Assembly (NCBI RefSeq): GCF_000787775.1
Contig: NZ_BBPM01000052.1
Span: 1-53,630, forward strand
Direction of reading: 5' to 3'
Origin: Streptacidiphilus carbonis
GTDB lineage: Bacteria; Actinomycetota; Actinomycetes; Streptomycetales; Streptomycetaceae
DNA: 53,630 nucleotides
The notes beneath the pieces are model-generated. The model was given only the letters and a program-made list of their open reading frames with translations, did no database searches and had not been told where the DNA came from. Positions 13,701 through 22,777 of the stretch are shown piece after piece. Position numbers and translations under genes: made by a program. The number at the start of each line of letters is the position of its first letter. Positions within the stretch are counted from its first letter, which is position 1.

Positions 13701-16700
13701 CTGGTCTCGTCGTCCGCAGGCAGGGCGGCCAGGTGCAGGGCGGCGTCCAGGAGGGCCGGGTGGACGGCGAACCCGGACACGGCCGTTCCCTCGTCGAGGG
13801 CTACCTCGGCGAAGGCCTCGCCGCCGCGCCGCCACGCCCTGCGGACCGCGCGGAACGTCGGTCCGTAGTCGAGACCGGAGCGGGCCAGCGCCGGATACAG
13901 GTCGTGGAGGTCCTGTTCGATCGCCCCGGCGGGCGGCCACTGGGCCAGGTCGGATGCCGGTTCGTCACTGCCCGGTGAGTGGTCGTCGGCTGCGGCCAGT
14001 ACGCCGGTGGCGTGCCGGGTCCACGGGGCCGGACCGGTCGGGCCGACGGGTTCTTCGGGCTGGGAGTAGATGCTGACGGCGCTGCGCCCGGTCTCGTCGG
14101 CCTCCTCCAGGGTGACCTGGATCCGGGTGCCGCGGTCGGCAGGCAGGACCAGCGGCCTCTCGACGACCAGTTCGACGAGCCGGGTCCGACGGCCGGTCTC
14201 GTCCCCTGCCCGGACTGCCATCTCGACCAGGGCGGTGCCGGGCACGACGATCCGGCCCGCGACCACGTGGTCGCCCAGCCACGGCTGGGACCGCAATGAC
14301 AGCCGGCCGGTCAGCATCAGACCGCCGGTGGCCATGGTCATGCTGGCGCCGAGCAGCGGATGGTCGGACCCGGACTGGCCGAGACCGGTCGGATCCGTCG
14401 TGCCGGTGGCGGCGTCCAGCCAGTACCGTCGGCGGTTGAAGGCGTAGGTGGGCAGTTCCACCCGCCGGGCGCCGGTACCGGCGTAGAAGCGCGGCCAGTC
14501 CACGGTGCCGCCGCGGGCACCGAGTCGGCCCACCGCCGAGACCAGGGTGTGTGCCTCGTCGCGGTCGCGGCGCAGTACCGGGATCCAGGCTTCGCCGGTG
14601 TCGTCGTTCGCCGTCAGGGCGGTGAGCACAGCGTCCGGGCCGATCTCCAGGAACGTCCGCACGCCGTGGTCGCGCAGCGCCGTGACCGCGTCGGCGAAGC
14701 GGACCGGCTCGCGGACCTGGCGTACCCAGTACGCCGGATCCAGCAGTTCATCCGTGACGGGCTGTCCGGTCAGCGTCGACACGATCGGGATCCGCGGCCG
14801 GGCGTAGGACACCGATGCCGTCACCGCGGCGAAGTCGGCCAGCATCGGGTCCATCGACGACGAATGGAACGCATGCGACACCCGCAACCGCCGCACCCGC
14901 ACCCCGCGCGCCGAGAACTCCCGCTCCACCGCGGAGACCGCCGCCTCCGGCCCCGAGACCACGGTCGCGTCCGGGCCGTTCACCGCCGCGACGCCCACAC
15001 CCTTGAACCCGGCCAGGACCCGAAGGACCTCGTCCTCAACCGCCCGCACCGACAGCATCGCCCCACCGGCCGGCAGTGCCTGCATCAGCCGACCCCGGGC
15101 CGCCACCACCGCACACGCATCGGCCAAGGACCAGACACCGGCGACATGCGCGGCGGCCAACTCACCGATCGAATGCCCCGCCACCACCGACGGGGCCACG
15201 CCCCACGACTCCAGCAGGCGGAACAGAGCCACCTCGACCGCGAACAACCCGGCCTGCGCCCATACCGTGTCGTCCAGGCGACCCGCACCGTCGACGACCG
15301 CTGCCACGGACTGGTCCAGGTACTCCTCCAGCCCGGCACACACCTCGTCGAACGCGGCAGCGAACACCGGATAGGCCGCATGGAGCTGCCGCCCCATCCC
15401 CACTCGCTGCGCACCTTGACCGGTGAACACGAACCCGAGCTCACCCACCGACCCCGACAGCTCGCCCGCAGGCACTGCCGCCAAGCCGGCCAGCAGTTCG
15501 TCGCGGTTCGCACCGACCACGACGGTCCGCTCGGGCAGACCGGTCCTGGACGCCGCCAGCGACCAGCCGACATCGATCGCGTCCAACTCCGGCCGGGCCA
15601 GCAGAAACTCCCGCAGGCGCTGCGCCTGCGCCGCCGTTCCCGTCTCATCACGTGCCGTCAGCAGCCAAGGAATTGCCGGAAGATTCCTCTTGGGGATGGC
15701 CTCTGCGAGGTCACCATCGGGAGCCTGCTCCAGGATGACGTGGGCATTGGTGCCGCTGATTCCGAACGCCGACACCCCGGCCCGCCGCGGTCGTCCCCGG
15801 TCCGGCCAGTCCTCCGGCTCGGTCAGGAGTCGCACGGCTCCTGACGACCAGTCAACGTGCGGGGACGGCGTGTCGGCGTGCAGGGTCCTTGGCAGCCTGG
15901 CGTGTTGCAGGGCCAGCACCGTCTTGATGATCCCGGCGGCTCCGGCCGCCCACTGGGTGTGGCCGATGTTGGACTTCACCGTGCCCAGCCACAGCGGCCG
16001 TTCCGGGTCCCGGCCCTGCCCGTAGGTGGCCAGCAGGGCCTGGGCCTCGATCGGGTCGCCGAGCATGGTCCCGGTCCCGTGCGCCTCGACCGCGTCGACG
16101 TCGTTTGCACTGAGTCCGGCGCCCGCCAGGGCGGCTCGGATGACGCGTTGCTGGGACGGTCCGTTGGGGGCCGTCAGGCCGTTGGAGGCGCCGTCCTGGT
16201 TCACCGCGCTGCCAGCCACAACAGCCATCACCCGGTGCCCGTTCCGGCGGGCGTCGGAGAGCCGTTCCAGGAGGACGACGCCGGCTCCCTCGGCCATGCC
16301 CATCCCGTCGGCGTCGGCCGCAAAGGCCTTGCACCGGCCGTCCGCGGCCAGCCCCTGCTGCCGGGTGAACCAGGTCAGCCAGTCCGCGGTGGCGTGCACG
16401 GTCACCCCGCCGGCGAGGGCCAGCGCGCACTCCCCGTTGCGCAGCGACTGCACGGCCAGATGCAGAGCCACCAGGGAGGACGAGCAGGCGGTGTCGACGC
16501 TCACCGCCGGCCCTTCGAACCCGAAGGTGTAGGCGATCCGGCCGGACAGCACGCTGGTGGCCCGGCCCGTCTGCAGATGCCCCTCCAGTTCCCGGGGGCC
16601 GCTGTGGCCGTAGCCGGAGGAGGCCGCGCCGACGAAGACGCCGGTGGCCGACCCACGCAGGTGCTCGATGTCGATCCCGGCGCGTTCCAGGGCTTCCCAG

Positions 16701-19700
16701 GAGGTCTCCAGCAGCAACCGCTGCTGGGGGTCCATCGCCAGTGCCTCGCGCGGCGAGATACCGAAGAAGGCCGGGTCGAAGTCGGCGGCGTCGGACAGGT
16801 ACCCGCCGCGCAGCGCCGCACCGGTCCGGGCCGGGTCGGCATCGGGGTCGTCCAGGTCGTCCAGGCCGCGCAGGTCCCAGCCGCGGTCGGCGGGGGCGTT
16901 CCCGATCGCGTCCCCGCCTGCGTCGAGCAGCTCCCACAGGCCGTCCGGGTCGTGGACGCCGCCAGGGAGCCGGCAGCCCATGGCCACGACGGCGATCGGC
17001 TCGTCAGTCGGAGCGGCAACGGCCGGGGCGGCCGGCTCATCGGTGCTGCCGAGCAGTTGGGCCCGGACGAATCCGGTCAGGGCGGCCGGGGTGGGGTAGT
17101 CGAAGATCAGCGTGGTGGGCAGCTGCAGGCCGGTGGCCGCGTTCAGCCGGGCGCGCAGTTCCACGCCGGCCAGCGAGTCGAACCCGGTCTCCTTGAAGGT
17201 GCGGCCCGGGTGGACCGCCTCGGGCGTGGGCTGTCCGAGCACGGCGGCGGCGTGGGCCTGGATCAGCTCCAGCAGGACCCGGACCTGTTCGCCGGCCGGG
17301 CTACCGGCAATCCGGTCCCGCAGGCCGCCGTTTTCGGCCACGGCCGACTGCTGCGACGGCACTGGCCCGGGGACGCTCCGGGGGGTGGTGCCGGCCTCGA
17401 GCCAGAAGCGTTGGTGCTGGAAAGCGTAGGTGGGCAGGTCGATCCGGCGTGCCTTCGGCAGCACCGACGGCCAGTCGATCCGGACGCCGCGGACGTGGAG
17501 CTCGGCCAACGAGGCGAGGATCCGCTGCTGACCGCCGGCGTCGCGGCGCAGCGTCCCGATGACGACCGGCGCCGGGCGCGGCAGGACGCCGTGGGAGCCG
17601 GCCTCCGCCTCGCGCCGGATCTGGTCGAGCGTGGCGCTGACCGCTCCGGCCAGCACCGGATGCGGGGAGACCTCGACGAACACGTCGTACCCGGCCCGGT
17701 CCAGGCTCCGGACGGCCTGCGAGAACTGCACGGGCCGGCGCAGATTCTCGAACCAGTACTCGGCCCCGGCCGTCGCGCCGTCCAGGAGCTCTCCGGTGAC
17801 CGTCGAGAACATCGCCGTCGTCCCCGGGCCGGGGGTGATGTCGCCCAGGGCGGCCAGGAGTTCGTCCCGAACGTCGTCGATCCGGGGGCTGTGCGAGGCG
17901 TAGTTGACCGGAAGGACCCGGGTGCGGACACCGTCCCGCTCGCAGTCGGCGGCGATCCGGCCCAGCACCCCGACGTCGCCGGTGACGACGGTCGCCTCGG
18001 GGCTGTTGACGACGCCGACCGTAGCTTGACCGGGGTACGGCGCCAGACGGGCCGTGACCGCCTCGGCCGACTCGGCGATCGACAGCATCCCGCCTCGCCC
18101 GGCCAGCGTCCCGACGATCCTGCTGCGCCCGATCGTCGCCTTCGCCGCGTCCTCCAGCGAGAGGATCCCGGCCACGCAGGCCGCCGCCAGCTCACCCTGG
18201 CTGTGGCCGACCACCGCATCGGGGGCCACACCCGCGGCCTGCCAGACGGCGGCCAGCGAGACCATCACGGCGAACAGGGCCGGCTGGACGACATCGTCAC
18301 GGTCCAGACCGGGTGCGCCCTCGGCACCGGCCAGGACATCGGACAGGCTCCAGTCCACGTACGGCGACAGCGCCCGCTCGCACTCGGCCAGCCGGGCGGC
18401 GAACACCGGTGAGGCCGCGGCCAGGTCACGGCCCATCCCCAGCCACTGCGATCCCTGGCCGGGGAAGACGAACACCACCCGGTGTCCGTGCTCGCCGGCG
18501 GGTTCGGCGACGCCGCTGACCACTGCCGCAGACGGGCGGCCGGCGGCCAGCGCGTCCAGACCCGCCGTCAACTCCCCGGGGCCGCCGCCGATGATCACCG
18601 CCCGGTGGTCGAACCCGGTCCGGGTGGTGGCCAACGACCAGGCGACGGCTGCCGGATCGGCAGGTGCGGGGCCGGTCGCGACGAACTCGGCCAGGCGTTC
18701 TGCCTGGCTGCTCAGGGCTGTGGCCGAGCGCCCCGACACCAGCCACGCCGTCGGGCCCCCCTCATGGACGTCGGCAGCTGCGTCGCCGGTGCCGGGACCG
18801 GCCGGAGCCTCCTCCAGGACGGCGTGGGCATTGGAGCCGCTGATCCCGAAGGACGACACCCCGGCCCGGCGGGCCCGGCCGGAGTCCGGCCACGGCCTGG
18901 CTTCGGTGAGCAGTTCCAGCCCGGAAGCGGCCCAGTCGACATGCGGATTCGGCTCACCGATGTTGAGCGACGCCGGCAGCACACCGTGCCGCAGCGCCAT
19001 CACCGTCTTGATGACACCGGCCACCCCCGCCGCGGCCTGGGTGTGGCCGATGTTGGCCTTCAACGATCCGATCAGCAGCGGGCGTTCGGCGGAACGCTCC
19101 TGGCCGTAGCTCGCGGCCAGCGCGCGGACCTCGGTCCGGTCCCCGAGCGGGGTGCCGGTGCCGTGGGCCTCGACGGCGTCGACGTCGTCAGGGGTCAGTC
19201 CGGCGGCTGCCAGCGCCTGCGCGACGACGTCGGCCTGGGCCAGGCCGTTGGGCGCGGTGAGGCCGTCGCTGGCGCCGTCGGAGTTGATCGCCGTGCCGCG
19301 TACCAGTGCCAGCACCCGGTGGCCGTTGCGCAGGGCGTCGGGCAGCCGTTCCAGGACGAGCAGGCCGACGCCCTCGGACCACACTGTGCCGTCGGCGTCG
19401 GCGGAGAAGGGCTTGCAGCGGCCGTCCGGGGCCAGGCCCCGCAGTCGGCTGAAGGCGACGAAGTTGCCCGGGGTGGCCATCACCGACACCCCGCCTGCCA
19501 GCGCCAGCGAGCACTCGCCGTGGCGCAGGGCCTGGGCGGCCAGGTGCAGAGCGACCAGCGAGCTGGAGGCGGAGGTGTCGACGGTCAGCGCCGGGCCCTG
19601 CAGCCCGAGGGAGTAGGCGATCCGCCCGGACATCACGCTGGTGGTGGTGCCCGTGAGCAGGTGCGCCTCGATGCCGTCCGGGGCCTCGTACAGGCGCGGG

Positions 19701-20104
19701 CCGTACTCGCGCGGCTCACCGCCGACGAAGACACCGGTGCGGCTCCCGCGCAGGCTCAGCGGGTCGAGGCCGGACCGTTCCAGGGCCTCCCAGGCGACCT
19801 CCAGGAGCAGCCGCTGCTGCGGGTCCATCGCCAGCGCCTCACGTGGCGAGATGCCGAAGAAGTCCGAGTCGAAGCCGGCCACGTCGTCCAGGAACCCGCC
19901 CCGGTCGACATAGCTCGTCGCGGGATGGCCGGGGTCCTCGTGGTGCAGGGATTCGAGGCTCCAGCCGCGGTCGCCGGGGAAGGACGAGATGACCTCGCGC
20001 CCGGTGACGGCCAGCTGCCACAGATCCTCCGGCGACCGGACTCCGCCGGGGTAGCGGCAGCTCATGCCGACGACGGCAAGGGGCTGGTGATCGGACTCGC
20101 TCAT
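4247..20104 (-). CDS. PKS 4: modular type I polyketide synthase with loading module plus two fully reducing modules
   Basis: This 5285-residue multienzyme starts the chain. Domain order is KS(Ala)-AT-ACP, KS-AT-DH-ER-KR-ACP, KS-AT-DH-ER-KR-ACP and a C-terminal docking tail. The KS starts almost at residue 8 with no N-terminal docking coiled coil, as expected for a first subunit. The loading AT has GHSQG and YASH (methylmalonyl), while both extension ATs have GHSIG and HAFH (malonyl). I chose the ATG at 20104 because GGAG sits 6 nt upstream (20111-20114). A GTG at 20116 in the same frame would add four residues but has a poorer ribosome site. The stop is TAG at 4249-4247. The gene follows fkbH by 60 bp and precedes PKS 5 by 17 bp. 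Predicted role: make a propionyl-primed saturated seven-carbon acyl chain on ACP2 and pass it to PKS 5. Confidence 0.96.
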   Translation of the reverse strand: MSESDHQPLAVVGMSCRYPGGVRSPEDLWQLAVTGREVISSFPGDRGWSLESLHHEDPGHPATSYVDRGGFLDDVAGFDSDFFGISPREALAMDPQQRLLLEVAWEALERSGLDPLSLRGSRTGVFVGGEPREYGPRLYEAPDGIEAHLLTGTTTSVMSGRIAYSLGLQGPALTVDTSASSSLVALHLAAQALRHGECSLALAGGVSVMATPGNFVAFSRLRGLAPDGRCKPFSADADGTVWSEGVGLLVLERLPDALRNGHRVLALVRGTAINSDGASDGLTAPNGLAQADVVAQALAAAGLTPDDVDAVEAHGTGTPLGDRTEVRALAASYGQERSAERPLLIGSLKANIGHTQAAAGVAGVIKTVMALRHGVLPASLNIGEPNPHVDWAASGLELLTEARPWPDSGRARRAGVSSFGISGSNAHAVLEEAPAGPGTGDAAADVHEGGPTAWLVSGRSATALSSQAERLAEFVATGPAPADPAAVAWSLATTRTGFDHRAVIIGGGPGELTAGLDALAAGRPSAAVVSGVAEPAGEHGHRVVFVFPGQGSQWLGMGRDLAAASPVFAARLAECERALSPYVDWSLSDVLAGAEGAPGLDRDDVVQPALFAVMVSLAAVWQAAGVAPDAVVGHSQGELAAACVAGILSLEDAAKATIGRSRIVGTLAGRGGMLSIAESAEAVTARLAPYPGQATVGVVNSPEATVVTGDVGVLGRIAADCERDGVRTRVLPVNYASHSPRIDDVRDELLAALGDITPGPGTTAMFSTVTGELLDGATAGAEYWFENLRRPVQFSQAVRSLDRAGYDVFVEVSPHPVLAGAVSATLDQIRREAEAGSHGVLPRPAPVVIGTLRRDAGGQQRILASLAELHVRGVRIDWPSVLPKARRIDLPTYAFQHQRFWLEAGTTPRSVPGPVPSQQSAVAENGGLRDRIAGSPAGEQVRVLLELIQAHAAAVLGQPTPEAVHPGRTFKETGFDSLAGVELRARLNAATGLQLPTTLIFDYPTPAALTGFVRAQLLGSTDEPAAPAVAAPTDEPIAVVAMGCRLPGGVHDPDGLWELLDAGGDAIGNAPADRGWDLRGLDDLDDPDADPARTGAALRGGYLSDAADFDPAFFGISPREALAMDPQQRLLLETSWEALERAGIDIEHLRGSATGVFVGAASSGYGHSGPRELEGHLQTGRATSVLSGRIAYTFGFEGPAVSVDTACSSSLVALHLAVQSLRNGECALALAGGVTVHATADWLTWFTRQQGLAADGRCKAFAADADGMGMAEGAGVVLLERLSDARRNGHRVMAVVAGSAVNQDGASNGLTAPNGPSQQRVIRAALAGAGLSANDVDAVEAHGTGTMLGDPIEAQALLATYGQGRDPERPLWLGTVKSNIGHTQWAAGAAGIIKTVLALQHARLPRTLHADTPSPHVDWSSGAVRLLTEPEDWPDRGRPRRAGVSAFGISGTNAHVILEQAPDGDLAEAIPKRNLPAIPWLLTARDETGTAAQAQRLREFLLARPELDAIDVGWSLAASRTGLPERTVVVGANRDELLAGLAAVPAGELSGSVGELGFVFTGQGAQRVGMGRQLHAAYPVFAAAFDEVCAGLEEYLDQSVAAVVDGAGRLDDTVWAQAGLFAVEVALFRLLESWGVAPSVVAGHSIGELAAAHVAGVWSLADACAVVAARGRLMQALPAGGAMLSVRAVEDEVLRVLAGFKGVGVAAVNGPDATVVSGPEAAVSAVEREFSARGVRVRRLRVSHAFHSSSMDPMLADFAAVTASVSYARPRIPIVSTLTGQPVTDELLDPAYWVRQVREPVRFADAVTALRDHGVRTFLEIGPDAVLTALTANDDTGEAWIPVLRRDRDEAHTLVSAVGRLGARGGTVDWPRFYAGTGARRVELPTYAFNRRRYWLDAATGTTDPTGLGQSGSDHPLLGASMTMATGGLMLTGRLSLRSQPWLGDHVVAGRIVVPGTALVEMAVRAGDETGRRTRLVELVVERPLVLPADRGTRIQVTLEEADETGRSAVSIYSQPEEPVGPTGPAPWTRHATGVLAAADDHSPGSDEPASDLAQWPPAGAIEQDLHDLYPALARSGLDYGPTFRAVRRAWRRGGEAFAEVALDEGTAVSGFAVHPALLDAALHLAALPADDETSTGPLLPFAWTDVAVHATDADTVRVRLAPAEEGALSVTLADAAGRPVASVRSLVLRSLPAAGLADATTSKAESLFEVAWVPVRLDAGSDRNTRWALLAAADQDDGGLQQELPGAARYADVAELLAAVAAGGEVPEAVVLPAIAHTPADADAATAARAVATAVLGPVQDWLAAENLSEVRLLVVTRRAVEAGTGAVPDPGSATIQGLLRVATAENPGRFVLADIDNVAGARPLLAAGVGLGEPEFAVRQAELRLPRLGRPTNALSVPANADAWFLDFTERGTIENLVLTPADEQPPVGPGQVRVGLRAAGVNFRDVLNVLGRYPGEAGRLGLEGAGIVLETGPGVSDLRPGDKVMGLFPAAFGPTAVADARLLAPVPADWTLTQAAAAPVVFLTAYHALVDLAGLAKGETVLIHSAAGGVGIAAVQLARHLGAEVFGTASPSKWQMLRELGLREAQLASSRTLDFEDAFRAATGGAGVDVVLDSLAGPFVDASARLAAGPGSRFIEMGKTDVRDPERIAADHDGLTYRAFDLFDTAPDRIAEMFAALSELFAQGALQPLPVTCWDVRRAPEAFRYLSQARNIGKVVLTVPAPADPTGTVLVTGASGALGVLVARHLADRRRTKSLVLLSRRGPQAPGTAVLAADLAGQGVAVQVRSGDVADRGQLAAILAGVPGSAPLRGVVHAAGLLDDGVVGSLTPARVEAVLRPKVDGAWQLHELTRGLDLDLFVLFSSIAGIWGNPGQSNYAAANTFLDALAAHRRAQGLAAVSLAWGPWRQQEGMTAALGQADWQRLSRSGSLPFTADEGLALLDAADTTGRSMLVPVRLDLRALEAAGEVAPLLSAVVRSASRRKAGTVGRTSGNALAGQLLAMPETEQDAAVLELIHTQTALVLGLPGSESINTRDTFKDLGVDSLTALELRNRVNSVTGLRLPATLVFDYPTPTTLAGHIRTELLGRAARTAGPKTVSRVATAEDELVIVGMGCRFPGGVGSAAEFWQLLADGTDAVAGFPQDRGPQWTDVVDRDPAATGKCYASEGAFLYGAGEFDAQFFGISPREALAMDPQQRLLLETSWEALEDAGIDPVSLHGSDTGVFAGLIYHDYGVGGGTSGEVEGYLSTGTSGGVASGRVAYALGLEGPAVTVDTACSSSLVAVHLAGQALRSGECTLALVGGVTVMATPGTFVEFSRQGGLAADGRCKAYAEAADGTGWGEGVGVLVLEKLSDARRNGHRVQAVVRGSAMNQDGASNGLTAPNGPSQQRVIRAALANAGLRPGDIDVVEGHGTGTRLGDPIEAQALLATYGQDRDAEKPVLLGSVKSNIGHTQAAAGVAGIIKMVQAMTHGVVPATLHVDAPSSHVDWGTGAVKLVTGPTPWPETGRPRRAGVSSFGFSGTNAHVVLEQAMEEPTSDRTAARSAVPAVPWLVSARSRTGLAAQAAQLAAFAATRSDRPGDAVDIGWSLATTRPGLPHRAVVVGSSPDELRAALTGLAASLAAGTEPESDAPATATGTTGSVGRIGFVFTGQGAQRVGMGQGLYAAYPVFADAFDAVVAGLEEHLDQPDHSLRDVIRGDAGLTGLLDQTVWAQAGLFAVEVALFRLLESWGATPAFLAGHSIGELAAAHVAGVWSLPDACAVVAARGRLMQALPSGGAMLAVAATEEDVLTVLAGFPGVGIAAVNGPEAVVVSGPETEVEALAEELTAMGLRVRRLRVSHAFHSSLMQPMLADFAAATRSVSFAAPRIPLVSTLTGAPVSSEVLDPEYWVRQVREPVRFADAVAALRKGGVRTFVEIGPDGVLSALGAGAADESAGADAEVWVPALRRGRDEALSVVSAVAQVHVRGGAVDWTGLYTDSGAERIALPTYAFTRQTYWLTPGTSRIDAAGRGFEPTDHPLLGAALELSTGGGLVMTGRLSLGSQPWLADHVVAGQVLVPGAALVAMAVRAADQAGCASVRELVIQSPLVIPGQEAVRVQVTVAVPGPDGDREITVHSRREDEAGPWTQHAAGLLAAGPEQPAPEAAAMSEWPPPDALPEGLDGLYPALAGAGLAYGPVFRGVRAAWRRGDEIFAEVELDTALSVAGFGLHPVLLDTALHLMGTAHPADDQAGPMLPFAWTDVQVHSTGATTARVRLAPADSGEGMSVTLADGTGAAIATVGSLVLRALPAEVATGSARLAQEALFELDWVPARAADPAAHTDTDGWVVLGSALELPGVARYADIEALKADRTVTPHTVIVPCGLDGTVDADVSTAVRATTADALAVVQSWLAAGELADSCLVLVTRQAVDAGATAVDVGGAGVWGLGRVAAAENPDRIVLVDLDLEADAVRALTAALAASEPQVAVRAGQVLVPRLTRATSGLTVPADPAAGWRLECTGRGTLENLALVPADGGTRPLGTGEVRVGLRAAGVNFRDVLNVLGMYPGDAGLLGLEGAGVVLEVGAGVTGLRPGDRVMGLFSGAFGPVAVTDARLLAPVPAGWSMAEAAAAPVVYLTAWYALVVLAGLRRDEKVLIHAAAGGVGIAAVQVARHLGADVFGTAGPSKWPALRGLGLSESRVASSRTVDFEDAFRAATGGTGIDVVLDSLAGEFVDASLRLAAGAGGRFVEMGKTDIRDPERVAAEYKGLSYRAFDLLDCDPALIAEMFAALSDLFVQGILRPLPLASWDVRRAPEAFRYLSQARNVGKVVLTIPAPSRGGTVLVTGASGALGGLVARRLAAAGNAESLLLLSRRGPAAPGTARLAADLAASGVGVRTVTGDAADRAGLGALLAGIGASMPLRGVVHAAGVLDDAVIGSLTPAMVESVLRPKVEGAWNLHQLTEGLDLDLFALFSSVAGIWGNPGQANYAAANTVLDALAAARRRVGLAATSLAWGPWELDPATTGTTGGMAGTLSDADRRRLARQGFAPLTAADGLGLLDLVTGSEAAGGSTPGAGRALLVPARLDPAALRNNVGAGLSPLVAGLIARTPSGPTRRAAGSVASTSAADSRNDVAARLTALEPNDREAAIRELVVEQAALVLGLPGAEAVDVSTSFRELGFDSLTAVELRNRLGTATGLRLGAAVVFDHPTPDALTEHIGRQLGGSTAEENSVLQVFSGLEKVESALARILQDDAARHRVASRVQELLSALRTAETAEGTDSAGEVSVADRIEAAGDDDIFDFIDKELGI
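10022..10165 (-). repeat. Near-identical KS segment shared with 3369-3512 (copy 2)
   Basis: This is the M2 KS copy of the 144-bp direct repeat whose other copy lies in the M3 KS at 3369-3512, with one mismatch seen by eye. Recombination between the copies would remove one module-length unit of about 6.65 kb. Confidence 0.85.
10790..17002 (-). other. PKS 4 module M1: KS-AT(malonyl)-DH-ER-KR-ACP
   Basis: The KS starts at residue 1035 ([10 protein letters not shown]) and carries DTACSSS. The AT Ser is at 15170-15172 (GHSIG) with HAFH at 14864-14875, so malonyl-CoA is expected. DH His1946 lies in [10 protein letters not shown] and the second motif HPALLD is present. The ER has NFRDVL and the AAGGVG nucleotide motif near 12441-12470. 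The KR starts near 11915 and shows LDD together with a Trp in the following IWGNPGQ stretch, so the hydroxyl type is not clear-cut, but full reduction makes it moot. The ACP has LGVDSL near 10968-10985. Predicted output is a saturated two-carbon extension of the propionyl starter. Confidence 0.9.
17003..20104 (-). other. PKS 4 loading module: KS(Cys to Ala)-AT(methylmalonyl)-ACP
   Basis: The KS-like domain has DTSASSS where extending KS domains have DTACSSS, so the catalytic Cys is Ala179 (codon 19570-19568). The His-bearing motifs EAHGTGT and NIGHTQ are kept. This KS cannot form the acyl-enzyme needed for condensation and most likely acts as a decarboxylase, as KS-Q loading domains do. The AT nucleophile is Ser635 (18200-18202, GHSQG) and YASH lies at 17891-17902, both methylmalonyl signatures. 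The ACP serine is 977 in GFDSL. Predicted product is propionyl-ACP. The assignment as loading module also rests on the absence of reductive domains and of an N-terminal docking helix. Confidence 0.9.
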
Positions 20105-20110
20105 GGTGTG

Positions 20111-20114
20111 CTCC
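20111..20114 (-). promoter_or_regulatory. Ribosome binding site of PKS 4
   Basis: GGAG on the minus strand stands 6 nt before the ATG at 20104. It favours this start over the in-frame GTG at 20116, which it overlaps. Confidence 0.6.
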
Positions 20115-20164
20115 ACATTCCCTGGCCGTACTGGTTCGAGGTCGCCGCGGTCAGATCGGGTGAG

Positions 20165-21277
20165 TCAGAGCGGGGGCGTGAGATCCGGGTGGGTGAGATC
20201 CGGGTGGGTGAGATCCGGGGAGACCAGCCGCATGGTGGTCGGGCCCTCGCGGCGCGCGGTGACCAGGTGCAGGCACTGGATGTCGCCGCCGTCGGTGAAG
20301 CTCTCGATCCCGTCGAGGCAGTCGCAGGGGTCCTGGGCGAAGCCGGCGAAGCGGTAGGCGATCTCCATCATTCGGTTGCGGTCGGTCGGCCGGAAGTCGG
20401 CGGCCAGGTGGACACCGCCCTGCGCGGCCTGGTCGACCAGCCAGTTCAGCAGCACCGTCCCGGCGCCGAAGGTGACCACCCGGCAGGAGGTCGCGAGCAG
20501 CTTGAGGTGCCAGACAGCGGGGTGGCGTTCCATCAGCAGCACGCCGACCGCGCCGTGCGGGCCGAAGCGGTCGGAGAGGGTGATGGTCAGCACCTCATGG
20601 CCGGGGTCGGCCAGCAGACCGCGCAGGACAGGGTCCGAGTAGTGCACCCCCGTTGCGTTCATCTGGCTGGTGCGCAGCGTGAGTTCCTCGACCCGGAACA
20701 GGTCCTCCTCGTCGGCGCGCTTGATCGCCATCACCAGGTCGAGGGAGCGCAGGAAGTCCTCGTCCGGGCCGTTGAAGGAGTCCTTCTCCACCGTGCGCCG
20801 GGCATTGGCCTGGTACATCTCCCGACGGCGGCGGGCGTCGACGGTGACGACAGCAGGGCTGAACTCCGGCCGGTCCACCAGGGAGAGCACGTCCTGCTCG
20901 GTGTAGCAGCGGACCTCAGGGGCGTGGTAGGTCACCTCGGCCCGCTCGGTGGGCGTGTCGTCGACGAAGGCGATCGTGGTGAGCGCGAACTGGAGCTCCT
21001 TGGCGATCGCGGCCACCGCGTCGGACTTGCGGCCCCAGCCGATCTGCGGAACCAGGAAGTACTCGGCGACACCGAGCTCCTCCAGCCGCTTCCAGGCCAG
21101 GTCGTGGTCGTTCTTGCTGGCCACGGACTGCAGGATGCCGCGGGAGTCGAGCTCGACGATGACGGCGCGCACCTCGTCGGGCAGGTGGACGTCCTGGTCC
21201 TCCAGCAGGGTGCCCTGCCAGAGGGTGTTGTCGAGGTCCCAGACCAGGCACTTGACGAGAACGGGTGTTTCGGACAT
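20165..21277 (-). CDS. fkbH: FkbH-like glyceryl transferase/phosphatase (HAD superfamily) for methoxymalonyl-ACP synthesis
   Basis: This 370-residue protein belongs to the FkbH family, which takes 1,3-bisphosphoglycerate, removes phosphate and loads the glyceryl unit onto a dedicated ACP. The HAD nucleophile motif is visible near the N-terminus as WDLDNTLWQG, with Asp14 and Asp16. Further family hallmarks are ASKNDHD and FVDDTPTER. The C-terminal half continues with FGAGTVLLNWL and related acyltransferase-like sequence. I chose the ATG at 21277 because GGAGG lies 6 nt upstream and the HAD motif then falls at the usual distance. A longer frame from 21391 would overlap the acyl-CoA dehydrogenase gene and add a low-complexity Pro/Arg leader. 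The last residues are a repeated DLTHP motif coded by a 15-bp tandem repeat. FkbH proteins also occur in tetronate clusters, but the adjacent dehydrogenases point to the malonyl-type extender route. Confidence 0.93.
   Translation of the reverse strand: MSETPVLVKCLVWDLDNTLWQGTLLEDQDVHLPDEVRAVIVELDSRGILQSVASKNDHDLAWKRLEELGVAEYFLVPQIGWGRKSDAVAAIAKELQFALTTIAFVDDTPTERAEVTYHAPEVRCYTEQDVLSLVDRPEFSPAVVTVDARRRREMYQANARRTVEKDSFNGPDEDFLRSLDLVMAIKRADEEDLFRVEELTLRTSQMNATGVHYSDPVLRGLLADPGHEVLTITLSDRFGPHGAVGVLLMERHPAVWHLKLLATSCRVVTFGAGTVLLNWLVDQAAQGGVHLAADFRPTDRNRMMEIAYRFAGFAQDPCDCLDGIESFTDGGDIQCLHLVTARREGPTTMRLVSPDLTHPDLTHPDLTPPL
20178..20220 (-). repeat. 15-bp tandem repeat at the 3' end of fkbH
   Basis: Nearly three copies of a 15-bp unit (gtgagatccgggtgg on the plus strand) start at 20178, 20193 and 20208. 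They encode the repeated residues DLTHP just before the stop codon, beyond the conserved FkbH fold. Confidence 0.85.
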
Positions 21278-21283
21278 GCGGGG

Positions 21284-21288
21284 CCTCC
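21284..21288 (-). promoter_or_regulatory. Ribosome binding site of fkbH-like gene
   Basis: GGAGG on the minus strand is 6 nt before the ATG at 21277 and settles that start. It lies in the 71-bp gap after the acyl-CoA dehydrogenase stop (TAG, 21351-21349), the longest gap in the window. I see no convincing promoter or hairpin there. Confidence 0.7.
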
Positions 21289-21348
21289 GTACGGGACCGG
21301 GATCCTCGGGGTCGGCGCGGTTCGGGGTCGGTGCTGCTCGTGTCGGAA

Positions 21349-22494
21349 CTACCGGCTGGCCAGGGCGTGTTCGGCCAGGATGAGCTGGCACATCTCGTTG
21401 CTGCCCTCGATGATCTCCATCAGCTTGGCGTCGCGGTAAGCACGGGCGACCACATGCCCGTCCATCGCCCCGGCCGAGCCGAGGACCTGGACGGCGGCGG
21501 CGGCGCTGTGCGCGGCCTGCCCGGCGCTGACGTGCTTGGCCAGCACGGTCGCCATCACCATCTCGGGCGCGAAGGACTGCCAGGCCGCACTGGCGTGTTC
21601 GCAGACGCGGGTCGAGACCTGTTCCGCGACCAGGAGTTCGGCGAGGTGACGGGCCACCAGTTGGTGCTCGCCGATCGGCTTGCCGAACTGCTGGCGGTGC
21701 CGGGCGTGCTCGGTGGCCGCCTTGAGGCAGGCCCGGACGATCCCGGTGCAGCCCCAGGCGACCGAGATCCGGCCGTAGGAGAGGGCGGTGGTGAAGAGCA
21801 TCGACAGGTCCTGGCCGCCACCGCCGAGCAGGTGGTCGGCCGGGAGCCGGACGTCGTTCAGCCGGATGTTCCAGTGCCCGGCGGCGCGGCAGCCGAGCAC
21901 CGGCGTGGTGATCGGGACCAGCTCCACCCCGGGGGCCGAGGCGGGGACGACGACCACGCCGGCCTCCTCACCCTGGCGGCCGAGGATCAACAGGTGGTCG
22001 GCGTACCGGGCTCCGGTCACCCACTTCTTCTCACCGGTGACGACCACGCTGTCACCGTCGCGCCGGATCCGGGTCTGCATCGCGGCCAGGTCGCTTCCGG
22101 CGCCGGGCTCGCTGAAGCCCACGGCGGCCAGCTGACCACTGGTCAGTTCGCCCAGACAGGCGCGCCGTTGCGCCCGGTCCCCGAAGCGGGAGACCATCCA
22201 GGCGGCCATCCCGTGCGAGGTCATGATGGAGCGGGTGGAGCTGCACAGACTGCCGACGTAGGCGGTGAGTTCGCCGTTCTGCCCGCTGTCCAGGCCGAGG
22301 CCCCCCAGCGGGGCGGGGACCTCGGCGCAGAGCAGGCCCCGGGCGCCGAGTTTGCGCAGCAGGTCCACCGGCAGCTCGCCTTCCAGGTCCCACTGCTCGG
22401 CCTGGTCACCGATGAGCTCACCGATCAGGGAGCGCTCGTCGTCCAGCACGCGCGTCGGCGGCACTGGGTCCGGCACTCGGTCCGGCTCAGGCAT
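21349..22494 (-). CDS. fkbI: FkbI-like acyl-CoA dehydrogenase acting on glyceryl-derived ACP
   Basis: At 381 residues this is a full-length flavin acyl-CoA dehydrogenase. It shows the FAD/substrate segment GFSEPGAGSDLAAM, the loop KKWVTGARYADHL, RQQFGKPIGEHQL in the C-terminal helical domain, and IIEGSNEM with the expected catalytic base Glu363. Members of this subfamily in FK520-type and zwittermicin-type clusters carry out the final oxidation that turns the ACP-bound three-carbon semialdehyde into hydroxymalonyl-ACP. The ATG at 22494 overlaps the 3' end of the ACP gene by 8 bp, so translation is probably coupled. The role is inferred from family and cassette. An ordinary fatty-acid role is unlikely in this position. 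Confidence 0.92.
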   Translation of the reverse strand: MPEPDRVPDPVPPTRVLDDERSLIGELIGDQAEQWDLEGELPVDLLRKLGARGLLCAEVPAPLGGLGLDSGQNGELTAYVGSLCSSTRSIMTSHGMAAWMVSRFGDRAQRRACLGELTSGQLAAVGFSEPGAGSDLAAMQTRIRRDGDSVVVTGEKKWVTGARYADHLLILGRQGEEAGVVVVPASAPGVELVPITTPVLGCRAAGHWNIRLNDVRLPADHLLGGGGQDLSMLFTTALSYGRISVAWGCTGIVRACLKAATEHARHRQQFGKPIGEHQLVARHLAELLVAEQVSTRVCEHASAAWQSFAPEMVMATVLAKHVSAGQAAHSAAAAVQVLGSAGAMDGHVVARAYRDAKLMEIIEGSNEMCQLILAEHALASR

Positions 22495-22777
22495 CGGCGG
22501 CCACGCCGTCCTCGGTCAGGCGCAGCACCAGCGCCGCCATCGCCCGGGCCGTTCGGAAGTTGTCGAGCTTCAGCTCGGGCCCGATGATCGCGAGGTCGTA
22601 GGTCGACTCCAGGTGGACGACCAGTTGCATGGCGAACATCGAGGAGACCAGGCCGGAGGCGAAGATGTCGTCGTCGGCCTTGATCCCGGTCTTGATCTTC
22701 TCGGTGAGGTAGCCGGTCAGCGCGCTCTCGACGGCCTCGGCCGTCAGCGGAGTCGTCTCGGTGGTCCGGTCGGTCAT
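22487..22777 (-). CDS. fkbJ: FkbJ-like stand-alone acyl carrier protein for the hydroxy/methoxymalonyl unit
   Basis: This 96-residue protein is the carrier on which the extender unit would be built. The phosphopantetheine attachment serine is best placed at Ser46 in FASGLVSSMFAMQLV, where the more usual DSL is replaced by SSM. The GLV(x)S(x)FAMQLV pattern is typical of FkbJ-type carriers. The ATG at 22777 overlaps the stop of the upstream dehydrogenase as ATGA, and the 3' end overlaps the acyl-CoA dehydrogenase start by 8 bp. The same frame stays open upstream to 23281, but that part is antisense-free filler inside the dehydrogenase gene. Only a weak purine stretch precedes the start, consistent with translational coupling. 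Confidence 0.92.
   Translation of the reverse strand: MTDRTTETTPLTAEAVESALTGYLTEKIKTGIKADDDIFASGLVSSMFAMQLVVHLESTYDLAIIGPELKLDNFRTARAMAALVLRLTEDGVAADA

Noticed and set aside
20105-20164. Possible promoter or terminator in the 60-bp gap before PKS 4.
   Set aside because: I found no clear -10/-35 pair or GC-rich hairpin followed by a T-run; only the ribosome site is supportable.
21278-21391. Longer FkbH start at 21391.
   Set aside because: It would overlap the acyl-CoA dehydrogenase gene and add a Pro/Arg-rich leader; GGAGG before 21277 and the position of the HAD motif favour the shorter form.
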